This document shows positions 1-12,100 of a stretch of DNA of 64,000 bases, piece after piece (position 1 is the first letter of the stretch; each line of letters starts with the position of its first letter). Both the position numbers and the translations under genes were made by a program. The notes under the pieces were generated by a model that was not told the origin of the DNA, did no database searches, and worked only from the letters and a program-made list of their open reading frames with translations. This DNA is from Chlorophyllum brunneum (taxonomy: Eukaryota; Basidiomycota; Agaricomycetes; Agaricales; Agaricaceae). The stretch is taken from assembly GCA_963576785.1 (NCBI GenBank), contig OY756148.1:1054001-1118000 (forward strand). The letters run 5' to 3'.

Positions 1-315
1 AGTATGCAGTGGGACTGTTGAACAGTCCTAGAAAGCAAGAAAATAAGTCTATTAAGTGACCAGATATCTCTGGAGACTGTGGACTATTGTTAGAGACTAG
101 AGAATAAGTGTACAAGGTTCTACTCACCTGTGGACTATTGTTAGAGACTAGAGAATAAGTGTACAAGGTTCTACTCACCTGTGGACTATTGTTAGAGACT
201 AGAGAAGCCTCTGAGACATCCACAGGTGTCTAAGTTCAACCCATCACATGACACAATCAATCCATCACCTCACAATCTATAACTTGGTATAGATCACAAC
301 TTGCACACTCTAACA
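1..315 (-). repeat. Copia LTR (family C), reverse orientation, left edge cut by the window
   Basis: This is a long terminal repeat related to those at 4,104, 22,406 and 23,553. On the plus strand the family reads TGATAAAGG...CTCTAACA; the reverse complement (TGTTAGAG...TTTATCA) is the transcriptional sense, because the two best copies are followed by a primer-binding site and gag in that sense. The first bases of the window already lie inside the repeat. It contains three units of a 51-bp tandem repeat starting near positions 77, 128 and 179. It abuts copia pol sequence at 316 that runs on the opposite strand, so it is probably a solo LTR or a recombined end rather than the LTR of that pol fragment. 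Confidence 0.7.
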
Positions 316-426
316 CAGAACCATTCTATTTTACTCTCCCAGCAATACATCAAAGAACTCCTAGAACATTACCATATGGACAACTCTAAGCCTGTTCAGA
401 TCCCTCTCTCACCTGGAACAGATCTC
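316..426 (+). pseudogene. Copia reverse transcriptase fragment, left part (split by a LINE)
   Basis: The plus strand encodes a copia RT segment with the motif HYHMDNSKPVQIPLSPGTDL, matching the longer minus-strand copy at 13,378-14,133. The frame stops at the poly-T of a LINE (427) and resumes at about 3,764 with the next residues of the same domain (DIVPTP followed by the KTVPYLAAVGSLQYLA block). The two halves are therefore one pol gene split by a LINE insertion. There is no intact gag, integrase or start. Confidence 0.75.
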
Positions 427-3400
427 TTTTTTTTTTTTTTTTTTTAAATCATTATGTTTAAGGTGGTGTGTGAACACAGTCCACCTGTATCTACTGTGAC
501 ATGTAGGCTACAAAGAGTAGTTTACAAAGATAGGCTCTCCCCTGGCCAAACTAGACTGCCTGTTGGTGGTCTGGGTGAATAGTTACAGAAACATGCATAG
601 GCACACAAATCCTAGACCAAATAAGCAAGCGACCCCTAGCCTCCCCTCCCTAGGGAGAGTATACATCAATTTGCAATTAACTTCTACACATGTTGGAAAT
701 GTGGGAAGCTAGCAGGGGCCATGTTGCATCATCCAACTCCTGCAAGTGGTCTATTGGACTTGAACACAAACACTGAAGGATTGTGTACAAGGAAAGATAC
801 CAGCTGGTCAATAGAGACTGGCAGGCCACAATGTCTCTTGTACAGTAGACAAGAGCACAAGATATGGGTGCAGGTCTCCAAAGGAGCCCCACACTTGCAG
901 CCAATAGGCTCGAGAGGATGAAACCAGGAGTAGTACTTGCTACTTAGTGCATGCCCAAGAATGGCATGGTTTGCTCTCATCACAATAGACTGAGAGGGAA
1001 ATAAAGGAAGCCAAGATCCTCCATGGAGGTACATTGGCTGTTAAACTTTGTTCTTACTATCCGTGAGAACAAGGAAGTTTGAACCATGATAAGAGGAGTC
1101 CTGGAAAGAGACTTTCCAGGCCTTCTGAACAGTAGCTATGTTGAGTTTACATAGTGAATCAATAGACATTGCTGGATGACGTCCAGCAGTGACTCTGAGG
1201 TTGGTAGCATATTCATGTACTATCTGATGGATGGACCATTTTGCCAATGATAGGACAGACCAGAATGTGAGGGAGCAGTCAGGACAATCCCTGAACCACT
1301 CTAACAAGAGGTAACAAACAGCCAGGGAGTGTCCCTGGCCAGAATGTATGGACAGGTCAAGGGCTTGCTTGGCAGAACCAATCGAGTCTGTAAAGACCGC
1401 AATATGTACAGCCTTAGAAACTGCAGAAGCAGTTCCCAAAGCCATACAAATGGCAAAAAGCTCAGTATCAGGGGCTGTAACTTTGCCAGCTGGGTGACAC
1501 ATTGCACAAAGCAACTGAGCCCCCCTGTAAATGTGGGCAGCTGAAACTGCCTGGTAATCCCCAATCAGTGGTAGACTTGTGTCTATTACTGTATAGACTA
1601 CCTGTCTGTCCTCATAATACTCATGAAGAGTATCATCGAGCAAATTCACCTGATGACCTGCTGGGTTTCCACCGAGCAAGGTGTCATACATTTTAAAAGT
1701 CACCTGGACCACTATGTGGTCCAGAAGACAAGAACCTGGTGACACTTCAAGTGCAAACAGCTTGAACATCTCCATTAAGAGTTTGCCTCTGTGACTAGCC
1801 CCTTGACCTTGACCACCTGAGTGGGGGTCATGAGGGCAATTGATTTGGGGTATGGAACATACCTAGTAGTATACTAACATCCTATAATGAAGCAAATAGG
1901 GTGATTCTCAGAAAGTGTAGCAACCCTGTGGATGGCATGGGTAGCCAGCTTCTTGAGATGGAGGTGGATGGGGATAAGGCCAGCTAAGGCCTCTGCCCCT
2001 CTGGTAGGGCTGGTGCAGAATGCACCAGTGATCCACAAAGCAGCTTTACACTGTATGGTGTTAAGTTGTTTCAGAAGAGCCTTATTATGGGCCCCTTTGT
2101 AAAACCAGAGATGAAACCTGTATATAGCAATAGGGACTACACACGAGCAGTAGAGAGTCCTCTTCTGGGTAGGAAGAAGGCCTCGAGATGAGTTACCAAG
2201 TGTGCCCATGGCCTTGACCATAGACAGAGACTTAGTAGCATAGTGGTGAATGTGCTCTTTAAATGTAAGAGTATGGTCAAAGAAAAATTCCAAGTACCTC
2301 CAATGGGTCTTGGGGCATAAGGGTATTAGAGTTGACCAGCTATCTCATCTTATCTGAGCTTATCTAGTGTTATCTCATCTTATCTGGTTCATCTTATCTT
2401 ATTCTATATAGTCTTAGATAGTTAGTCACATAATTTGGTAGTGCACAGACCACCCTCTGTACATATATAAGGAGTACCCCAGCTCCCCCAAATATCAATC
2501 CTTTACCCATTATGTGTCAGTGTTAGTGTCAGTATCAGTGTTAGTGTCTGTGTCTCATCTTTCTTTTATTATCCTCTTTGTGTCACCTCTACTCTTTCTA
2601 CCCCCTTCTGTGTTCCTACCTTTAACAAAGGGAGTGTTACCAGTATGGGGAGCATATCCCAAATATAGTAGTGGATTATCATCTCCCCATTTATGAGAGA
2701 AATGGAAAACTTTGGACTTGTCATGCTCAACAGCAAGCCCAAACAGAGTGGTCAAGTGATGTATAATCTGGTAAGCCTGTCTAAGGCATGCCAGGTTAGG
2801 TTCCCAGGTTTTAGCCTGGGTGATAGCAAGGCCATTATCAATGTATAAGAGTAGAGTACTCCCAAGTATGATTGCCTTCCTGTCATAAAGCTTCATGAAG
2901 GGGGTGAGATATAGACCAAAGAGGACTGGAGAGAGCACTGAGCCCTGACCTACCCCTATGTCTACCTGTCTGAGATCAGACTTATGGTCCCCCTACATGT
3001 ATTGTGTAGAGTAACTGACTAAATAAGAAGCAAAGAATCTACCCATACAGGGGTCAAATCCTTGCTACTGTAATATTGCCAACAATATATTGTGGTTGAG
3101 TGATGGAAAGAACTGAGCAATGTTGAAAGTGACAATGCTAGTCTTGAGGCCCTTGGCCTATCCCACATAAACAATATGGGTTAGGAGTATCCCAGGATCT
3201 TCAGTAGACTGCTGATGGATACCACTAAGCTAATTTGGATGAAAAACTCCATGTTTGACAGAGTCAAACTGGAGGCAATTCGAGATCATCTTCTTGATGA
3301 GTTTACCAAAGGTATTCAAAAGCACAATAGGCCTGAACATCTTGGGCATTGAGTAGAATGGCTTGCCCAGTTTTGGTATGATAACCAACAAGCTTTTCTT

Positions 3401-3753
3401 GAAGTGGGATGGCCAATAACCTACATGTATGCAGGCATTAGCTATCCTAATGAATAGCCAAAGGACATTGGGGTCCTCAGTGATCTCTTTGAGGTAGGTC
3501 TATGTTATGTGGTCTGGCCCTAGGGTAGACACTCCTGAGCAAGCACTCAGGGCATCCATCAGTTTTAGGGCTGAGAAATGGACCCACTCCTAAGCTGGAA
3601 GACTTGGTAACAGATCAAGAACAGAAATATCTATGGCTTGGCCAGAGGCCAAGTTGTAAGTATTGTGAAGTGCATCCCAGAGATCTGGGAGCATGTGACA
3701 TGGCTCTCCATTGTACTGGATAGCCTCACAGGATAGAAGCTTCCACTTCCTGA
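427..3753 (-). mobile_element. LINE family A copy 1 (Tad/I-like non-LTR retrotransposon), 5' truncated
   Basis: This minus-strand LINE starts, on the plus strand, with its poly-A tail as poly-T (427-446). It runs through a 3' UTR, a C-terminal zinc-binding segment (about 730-1,030, CKCGAPLETCTHILCSC), an RNase H domain (1,041-1,775, IDTSLPLIGDYQA) and RT (about 1,874-3,750). The element is cut at the endonuclease-RT linker, so the endonuclease and ORF1 are missing. It is flanked by a 10-bp target duplication (417-426 AACAGATCTC and 3,754-3,763 AACAGACCTC, one C/T difference) inside copia pol. Several stops and frameshifts make it non-functional. The RT active site reads YIDN instead of the usual YxDD. 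A solo LTR has inserted at 2,324-2,627. Confidence 0.85.
2324..2627 (+). repeat. Solo LTR nested in LINE A copy 1
   Basis: A 304-bp insertion interrupts the RT frame of LINE A copy 1. Its ends are TATTAGAG and CCTTTAACA (canonical TG...CA, with the first G decayed to A). It is flanked by a perfect 5-bp duplication, AAGGG, at 2,319-2,323 and 2,628-2,632. Inside are a TATA-like box (TATATAAGG near 2,465), short repeats of TTATCT near 2,345-2,405 and repeats of GTGTCAGTGTTA near 2,515-2,555. The 5-bp duplication is typical of integrase-mediated insertion. No internal coding sequence remains, so it is a solo LTR. Its family has no complete copy here. Confidence 0.8.
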
Positions 3754-3763
3754 AACAGACCTC

Positions 3764-4103
3764 TCAGCCATTGTACCCACTCCAAAAGAGCAAGAAATGA
3801 TGAAAACGGTCCCCTACCTTGCAGCAGTTGGTTCTTTGCAATATCTAGCTACCATGACACATCCAGACATCACTTTTGCTGTCTCTTACCTTAGAAGGTT
3901 CAACCACAACCCAGCTCCCAAGCACTAAACCGCAGTCAAGCATCTTTTGTGTTATCTGAAGGGAACCATCGATTACAAGCTTGTCTATTACTCCCAAAAT
4001 GACCAGCAACTGTTCACCACCTACTCTGATACATTTCATAGCTCCTGCAAGACCACAGGATGAGCTACAGGTGGATATGTAACTCTGGTTGGTAGTGGAG
4101 CTG
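3764..4103 (+). pseudogene. Copia RT/RNase H fragment, right part
   Basis: Continuation of the copia pol frame interrupted at 426. It encodes the block MKTVPYLAAVGSLQYLAT, then RRFNHNPAPKH and the start of RNase H (TLVGSGA), colinear with the minus-strand element at 13,129-14,133. An in-frame stop (TAA in place of a Trp codon after PAPKH) and a TGA in the RNase H segment show that it is dead. It ends exactly at a reverse-oriented family C LTR (4,104). Confidence 0.75.
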
Positions 4104-4325
4104 TGATAAAGGTAGTACACAGTGGGACTGTTGAATGGTCCTAGAGAGCAAGAAATAAGTCTATTAAGTGACCAGATATCTCTAGAGACTGTGGACTAAT
4201 GTTAGAGACTAGAGAAGCCTCTGAGACATCCACAAGTGTCTAAGTTCAACCCATCACATGGCATAATCAGTCTATTACCTCACAATCTATAACTTGGTGT
4301 AGATCACAACTTGTACACTCTAACA
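4104..4325 (-). repeat. Copia LTR (family C), reverse orientation, 222 bp
   Basis: The plus strand reads TGATAAAGG...CTCTAACA, the same termini as the copy at 22,406-22,678. Only one unit of the 51-bp internal subrepeat is present, which explains the shorter length. It joins copia pol of opposite orientation on the left and LINE family B on the right. No target duplication is visible, so at least one junction arose by deletion or recombination. Confidence 0.75.
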
Positions 4326-6736
4326 ACTTATGGATTACTTCCCCAGGGAGTACTCTGCTGTCTTACGTCAATAATAGTACCATTGTTGCCCAGGCTAAAA
4401 CTTGGGACAAGAACTTGGACACTCTCAAGGGGGTGTACATTGTTCTCTTCAATCTATTTGTAGTATTTGCACTGGTCATGGAACATGACAAGTCTGAACT
4501 CTTCCACTTCTCTAGGAAACCTGGAGATATTAACCCCCCCTTGACTTGGGCTTTGGTCCATTCACTGGGGACACTCCCCTTTGCCCTAAGGCCTATTGGA
4601 GGTACCTGGGCTTTTACTTCAATTGGTCCCTGAATTTTCAGGAACACATTTGGCATTACTCTACCAAGGCCTTGTCTACTGTGAAAGCAATAGGCATGCT
4701 TGGTAACTCTTCACATAGTCTGACCCCCAAGTAAAAGCATCTTCTGTACAGATCATATGTTGTCCCTATTGCAACATATGGCTTCCATCTGTGGTTTTTT
4801 GACAAGGCCTGCTGTAAAGGTCTTCTCAAATCCCTCAATACTATGCAATGCAAGGCTGCATTGTGGATCACCAGTGTGTTTTGCACCTCCCCCTCTGGTG
4901 GTACCAAAGTCCTCACTAGTCTTATCCCCATCCACCTTCATCTGAAGAAGCTGGCTTCAAGAGCAAACTACCATCTCACCACCCTCTCCAATACCCATCC
5001 TCTTCGATCCCTCCTCAATTATCCAAATGCCAAGGATGCCTCCCCTCATCCTCTCTCAGTCTCTCTCTTGACTGATTGTCTTCTGAGACAGGTCAAGGGT
5101 TCCCTTATGGAAGTAGTCTCTGTACTTCCATCCCTCACTGAACAGTTTGATTCCTGCTCTGCAGGGGCTCAACCTGGTCATTGTCTCCTGAACCACTTTG
5201 TGGCCCAGGTATCCTTCCACAACTCTCCTTGTTCTTGTGACGAGAGGACTGTACATATATGGTATCTAAACAGTACCTTGGAATGTGCTAATGCTAACCC
5301 TCAGGTTCTTACTGTAGCAATAGATACAAGTTTACCACTGCGGGGGGAGTTCTAGGCAATGTCTGCTGCCCAGATCTACTGATTAGGCCAGTGTGTCTTC
5401 CAAACAAGACATGTGGCTGGTTGAGTAACAGCTCCTGATATGGAGTTGTGTGCTATCCAGATAGCAATTGGGAAGGCTACCAGCCTCCCTGACTATGATT
5501 CCATTATCTTGTTCACTGACTTCCCTAGTACAGCCAGGAGAGCAGTGGACCTCTCCATTCACTCTGGTCAGGCTCATTTGCTTGCCATGTATAACACTCT
5601 TATGGAATGGTTTGGGGGTCCCCCCAAATGCTCCCTCCACATCTGGCACACTTACTCATCCAAGAGGTGGGCCATTCATGGTACCATACATCAGTACTAT
5701 ACCAAACTCCAGGTCTCTGCAGGTTCCTGTCCACAAACCTCCCTTGACTCCCTTTGTCAGAAGGTCATCAAATCTTGCCAGGATGCCTAGATCACTCGAT
5801 TCCAGGATCCTACCTACTTGGGTAGCCAGTTCATGGCTCTCAAAGAGCACAATGGTAAGCCCCTCCAGCCCACTTACCTCAATGGAGGTTCATGGCTACC
5901 TTATGCTACAGCTAAGTCCAACTTGCTGTCAGTCTACATGTGTAGAGTTATACTCAACCATGCACCTATCAGGGCCTATAGGTCTTAGTTCTTCCAGGAT
6001 GAACTATTCTGGTGTCCATGCAGGGCTTCCTTCAAGTTTCATGTGCATATTCTTACCAACTGTAGTTGGTTTGACTCCTCTAGGGGGTACCCAGCCATAC
6101 CAGGTACCCTTGTCAAGTTCTTGAAAGTGAACCCTCAGGTGTTCACCTTCCCATCCATTCCTCAGGGAATTGGATAACTGGCTCAGGGCAGGTGGGTTAT
6201 TGTCTGGTACTGGAGAATCCTGGTGGAAGTCCAGTGAAGACTGCCAGAGTTTTATGAATGGAGTTGTCCCCTACAGTGACTAGGTGTGGTGAAGACACCA
6301 ATAGCCACACAAATGGTGTGGCCAATTACTCTGGCAGGGGTGACCATGGCTGGGGAAATGGCTCTTAGTAAGAAGAACTCCAGGGGCTAGTAGCTGGGCT
6401 AGTAACTGGGTAGGTCTCCACCATTAGGCATTTACAGTGAATCAACACCTACTGACTGGGCCTGGTCTTCGGACTGGGTCACTGGTTGGGGGACCTCCCT
6501 ACCCACTGCCTCCTCTGGTGTCCACTCCCCTTGCCCTTCAGGCTCGGGAGTAGGATGCAATTCTGTCTACTAATAGTCTTGGGCATTAGTACTTCTGCTT
6601 GGTGGGGCATATCCACCATTTCTCTGTAGATACCTGCTAGTTTACTCATTTGTATTCCAGCTGCAGGCTGTGTTTGAGTGCCACATAATAAATCAGCCTT
6701 AGGCCATGATTCAAAAAAAAAAAAAAAAACAAAAAA
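4326..6736 (+). mobile_element. LINE family B copy 1, 5' truncated, with 3' poly-A
   Basis: This plus-strand non-LTR element begins inside RT and continues through the post-RT region (4,415-5,355), RNase H (about 5,310-5,790, AIDTSLPL, then a body with FTDFPSTARRAVDLSIHSGQ) and a Cys/His-rich tail (about 5,940-6,130). A roughly 600-bp 3' region ends in an A-rich tail at 6,713-6,736. The RT active-site position reads SYVNN rather than YVDD. Stops and frame changes break the ORF. It is colinear with copy 2 (18,785-21,936), including the last bases before the tail (CCTTAGGCCATGATTC), which defines the 3' end of the family. Confidence 0.85.
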
Positions 6737-6740
6737 GGCA

Positions 6741-7409
6741 GAAGCCTTTTCTACTACTTAGGAATCCCATACAGTGGACATCATGATCACTCAATGTTCC
6801 AAACCCTGGTGGAACCAGGAATGTCATGAGACCTTTGGTAGATATTATGAGACTTGCTCTCACAATGACTACTCCAGTTTAGATATGCTAAGAGGTATGC
6901 TAAGCACAACTTCTTTGATGCCTGTATCGAGGAGATTGCTTCTTCTAACAAGCAACCATGGGACCTTATGGAATAGGTCCAGAAGTGGAAGCTTCCACCC
7001 TGTAAGGCTATCCAGTACAATGGAGAGCCATATCACATGCTCCCAGATCTCTGGGATGTACTTTACAATACTTACAACTTGGCCTCTGGCCAAGCCATAG
7101 ATATTTCTGTTCTTAATGTGCTGCTGAGTCTTCCAGCTCAGGAGTGGGTCCATTTCTCAGTTCTTGAGCTAATGGATGCCCTGAGTGCTTGCTTCGGAGT
7201 GTCCACCCTGGGGCCGGACCATGTAATGTGGACCCACCTCAAGAAGATCACTGAGGACCCCAATGTCCTTTGGCTATTCATTGGGATAGCTAATGTCTGC
7301 ATGCATATAGGTTATTGGCTATCCCACTTTAAGGAAAGCTTGTCAGTTATCATACCAAAACCAGACAAGCCATCTTATTCAATGCCCAAGGCATTCAGGC
7401 CAATGCACA
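6741..7409 (+). mobile_element. LINE family A copy 2, internal fragment
   Basis: This fragment covers the endonuclease-RT linker and the start of RT. It is colinear with 10,020-10,690 in copy 3. It keeps TGG codons (6,810-6,812 and 7,229-7,231) where copy 3 has TAG stops, so it is less decayed at those sites. It ends abruptly at about 7,409, where a more complete copy of the same family begins. No poly-A or target duplication is visible. Confidence 0.75.
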
Positions 7410-7530
7410 CTTCTTTATCCAGTACTTCCACTAGTAAACAAGTGTAAACAAAGTCACTCATCATCTCTATCATTGTACTCACTTGCTCTGATGTCCTAGC
7501 TCCCTAAGAACACATCTGTGGCCTTTCCAT

Positions 7531-9076
7531 ATGTCATCACAACCCCTATTTGGTAGAGGGACTAGGCGCCATGTCCCCAAGTCCCCCGACACTCTCAATA
7601 CCATCCAGGCTTCCTCCATAGGACCCATCTACTATTTGTGCAAATCTAGTTATACTAGAGGACCCCCGGACATACTTAGGACCTCCACTGGAAGGAGGGA
7701 ATCATGCACCCCCTCATGCGCTCCCTTGCCATTGCCTGGGCATGCTATGGAGGATTATTCCAGGTTTATGGGGTATGAAGCAGAATTCCTAACCCCCCCT
7801 CAGGGCCCTAGCCCTGTACCCTCTTCCACCACCTCCTCATCCCCGTACTCCTGCCATCTTCTGAACACTGTCAAAAGTGTTGTAGGGAACCTTGAAGCAG
7901 CCTTGGACTCATTGGACTGAATCTTCATCTTCCTTAACAAGATAGTGGAGAACATTAACTGGACTACCCTCCTAGAGAAGATACTCTACCCCCTTGTGTG
8001 ATCAATCATTCATGCAAGGCTATTGATGATAGTGGGTAGTTCTCTGTCAAACTTGGCTTTGGGATGCCTACCATAGATACTGTCCTGAGTGTATCCATGG
8101 GTCTGGCCCCTACCACTCCTGCTCCTCCTGCTTCTGCCCCTGCCCCTGTAGCTGTGCCTTTGGTGCCAAGGACTTGAGCTGTCCTCCAGCCTCCCCTAGC
8201 TGGGCCTCCCCCTCAGGATCCAGATGTTCTGATGCCTAGTCCAGAGGGACCTCCGAGTGGTTATTGCCCTACTAGGGTTGGACCATCTCCTCTTTCAGGC
8301 AAGGGGACCCTCACATTCATGTAGAGACTACTTCTGCCAAGTATAGGGGTTTTGCTTTGTGTACCAATGCAGTCCCCACTCCTACCAACCTTGAGATTGC
8401 TAGGACATGGGTTTCCAAGGCCATTCTTCAGGGAACCATTTTTACAGTTGGCCTTCCCCAGTCAAAGTCCTACCTCAAGGTCATTGACATCCCTTTTTTC
8501 AGGATCAGTGAGACCCACTGGTCCTTCTTTGAAATTGAACAGATCATAAAATGCATGCCATTTTCTGACCTGTTCACATTAATGGGACCCCCCCATATCT
8601 CAAGAAATTCCAAGACATCTAATACTGCTATGGTTTACTTCAATATTCATGACTCTCAGAAGGGTCAATGGACAAACTCCCTCCTCTGAAAGTCACTCCA
8701 TATTGGTGGATATACCTGTCTTATCAGGCCTTCCACAGCCTCTCCAGGGGTGTCTCTGTGCAAGTGTTGCTTCCACTGGGGCCACCCCATTCAATTCTGC
8801 AAGGTGCAGGCCTTGAAATGCCTGACCTGTGGTGGTCCTCATTGTGAGGAACATCACTGTACTTTCTGTGGGCACTACAAGGGAAACCCTAACATGCAGC
8901 CTCCCATTTCTCCTACACTGGTGGATGGGCCCTGTCCTCATATGCCACATTGTCTCAACTGTCAGGGTCTGCACCATACAACCTCAAAGAAATGCAAATA
9001 TTTTGATGCTCAGTTTGAACCCAAGAAGATCAAAAAGTTTTATCACGAGGTGAGTAACAACTATCTTAGGCAGTGA
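7531..9076 (+). pseudogene. LINE A ORF1: proline-rich, zinc-knuckle nucleic-acid-binding protein (broken)
   Basis: The N-terminal part is Pro/Ser-rich and low in complexity. The middle (about 8,357-8,690) resembles the RNA-binding core of LINE ORF1 proteins. The C-terminal third (8,750-9,076) has clustered Cys/His knuckles: CCFHWGHPIQFC fits a C-x2-C-x4-H-x4-C pattern if the preceding Cys (residue block CKCC) is used, followed by CLTCGGPHCEEHHC and CLNCQGLHHTTSKKC. Stops near 7,918 and 8,688 split the frame. The intact protein would coat element RNA. The zinc pattern supports a LINE ORF1 rather than a host gene. Confidence 0.7.
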
Positions 9077-9159
9077 TCTCCCCTCACTATCCCTTGTACT
9101 CTATAGCCAATGAATAGGCAACCTCTAGAACTATGTAGTATTTATCTGTACTAACAGAA

Positions 9160-12100
9160 TCTTAACAAGAATTATGATTTATTGGACACACTACTTGAGG
9201 ATCTCAAAGATCACTTTGATGTTCACTTCATTCAAGAACCTCCCTGGCAGTTCATCAGATCCACTCCCTCCACAACTTCTGTCAAGGGGAATGATGTTAT
9301 TGGTGCCCCCAAGCACCCGAGTGGCTGTGCAAGGTCTGAGCCCCAGAGGCTGGCTCTGATCCATGGGTTATGACATTTGTCCAAAACTAGTTGGCTTCTC
9401 TGAGACCATCCTATCAGATGGATCTCATTAATCACCATGACATCATGGTTCTCTCTCTCTTTTTAGGGGGAGAGACCCTGAATCTCATGAATGTCTATTC
9501 CAATTCAGAACACACTGCAATTTGGTTTCTCTTGGACCAGTCTACTACTTTGCCCAGGCATATTTATATGGGTGGTGATTTCAATTGCCATTCTGAGCTT
9601 TGGGACCCTAATTATGGCTCCCACTCAGGTACATCACAGTCTCTGATTTCCATCAGGACTGATATCAGTTTAGACCTCACCCTTCTGGTTGAGTCTGGAC
9701 CTACTCATATTCCACACAATGAGAATCTTCAGCCATTGGTCATTGATTTTTTGTTTGTTCCATCAGACCTATCTATTTCCCATAGACCCAGGTTGGATTA
9801 CTCCCTTAGGGGTCTGTCAAACCATGCTCCACTGGTTCTGATGCTTCCAGTCATACCCACAATTGTGGAGACTCACAGAAAAACCCTGCCACATAATAGT
9901 GGTGAAGAGGTAGTGCTCTTTCTCACTGATGTTATCCAGGATCTCCGGGAAGTTGCTAGGCTTCTGGAACCTACTACAACTGATGAGATTGAAGCCACAG
10001 TTCATGCCATGGTAGAAACCTTTTCTACTGCTTGGGAAGCTCATGCAGTGGACATCATGATCACTCACTGTTCTAAGCCCTGGTAGAACCAGGAATGTCA
10101 CAAGATCTTTGGGAGATATCATGAGACTTGTTCTCACAATGACTACTCTATATTTAGGCATGCTAAGAGGCATACTAAGTGCAACTTTTTTGATGCTCAC
10201 ATCAAGGAGATTGCTTCTTCTAACAAGTGACCATGGGACCTTATGGAATAGGTCCAGAAACAGAAGCTTCTACTCTGCAAGGCTATCCAGTACAATGGAG
10301 AGCCATGTCATGCACTCCCGGATCTCTGGGATGCACTTCACAATACTTACAATTTGGCTTCTGGCTGAGCTGTGGATATTTCTGTTCTTGATCTAGTGCT
10401 GAGTCTTCCAGCTCAGGAGTGGGTCCATTTCTCAGCCTTAGAGCTGATGGATGCCTTGAGTGCTTGCTTGGGGGTGTCTGCCCTGGGGCCAGACTATGTA
10501 ACATAGACCCACCTCAAAGAGATCACTGAGGACCTTGATGTCCTTTGGCTATTCATTGGGATAGCTAATACTTGTATGTGTGTAGGTCATTGGCCATCCC
10601 ACTTCAAGGAGAGCTTGTTGGTTATTATACCAAAACCAGGCAAGCCATCCTACTCTATGTCCAAGGCATTCAGGCCTATTATGCTCCTGAACACCTTCAG
10701 TAAACTCATCAAGAAGATGATCTTGAATCGCCTCCAGTTTGACTCCCTCAAACATGAAGTCTTTCATCCAAATCAGCTTGGTAATATCTATCAGAGGTCC
10801 ACTGAAGATGCTGGGATGCTCCTAACCCATATTGTTTGCATGGGATGGGCCAAGGGTCTCAAGACTAGCGTTGTCACTTTTGACATTGCTCAGTTCTTTC
10901 TATCGCTCAACCACAAAATGTTGTTGGCCATCCTATGGAAGCAAGAATTTGACCCCTGTGTGGGTAGATTCTTTGCTTCTTATTTAGTCAGTTGCTCTAT
11001 GCAGTATGCATGGGGAAACCATAAGTCTGATCTCAGACAGGTGGACATAGGGGTAGGACAGGGCTCAGTACTCTCTCCTGTCATCTACAGCCTTTATCTT
11101 GCCCCCTTTATGAAGCTTTATGACAGGGAGGCAACTGTACTTAGGAGTACTCTGCTCTCATATATTGACAATGGCCTGGCCATTGCCCAGGCTAAAACCT
11201 GGGAACCTAACCTGGCATGCCTTAAACAGGCTTACCAGATTATATATCACCTGACTATATCATTTGGGCTTGCTGTTGAGTACAACAAGTCCGAGGTTTT
11301 TCATTTCTCCCATAAATGGGGAGATGACAACCTACCACTGGACTTGGGATATGCCTCCCATACCAGCAAGACTTCCCTTCACCCTAGGACCCATTGGAGG
11401 TACTTGGGCTTTTTCTTCAATTGGGCTCTTATGTTTAAAGAGTACATTTGCCACTATGCTACTAAGTCTCTGTCCTTGGTTAAGGCCATGGGCATGCTTG
11501 GTAACTCATCTTGAGACCTTCTTCCTACCCAGAAGAGAACTTTCTATTGCTCGTGTGTAGTGCCTATTGTTACACATGGATTTCATCTTTGGTTTTATGA
11601 AGGCACCTGTAACAAAGCCCTTCTGAAACAACTTAACACCATGCAGCATAAGGCTGCATTGTGGATCACTGGAGCATTCCACACCAGCCCTACTGGTAGA
11701 GCTGAAGCCTTAGCTGGCCTCATCTCCATCCATCCCCATTTCAAGAAACTAGCTGCCTATGCCATCTACAGGGTAGCAACACTTTCTGAGAATCACCCTA
11801 TTCATTCTGTGGTGGGATGTCAGTATATTGCTGGGTGTGTTCCATACCCAAGATTGATCACTCTCATGACTCCCACCCAGGCGGTCAAGGTTAAAGGGAT
11901 GGTCACAGAGGTAAACTCTCATTTGCCAGAATTAATGGAGACTTTTGAGCCATTTGTACTTGAAGCGTCACCAGGTTTTTGTCTCCTGGACTGCTATTCA
12001 GCCTAGATGACATTCAAAATGTATGATTCCTCACTTGGTGGAAACCCAGCAGGTTGTCAAGTGGATTTGCTCAATGATACTCTTCATGAGCATTGTGAGG

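Noticed and set aside
1..200. CRISPR-like regular repeats
   Set aside because: The 51-bp units are direct tandem repeats without spacers, inside a copia LTR of a eukaryote.
2514..2696. 60-codon plus-strand frame rich in Val/Ser
   Set aside because: Lies in GTGTCAGTGTTA repeats of a solo LTR and its junction; not a gene.
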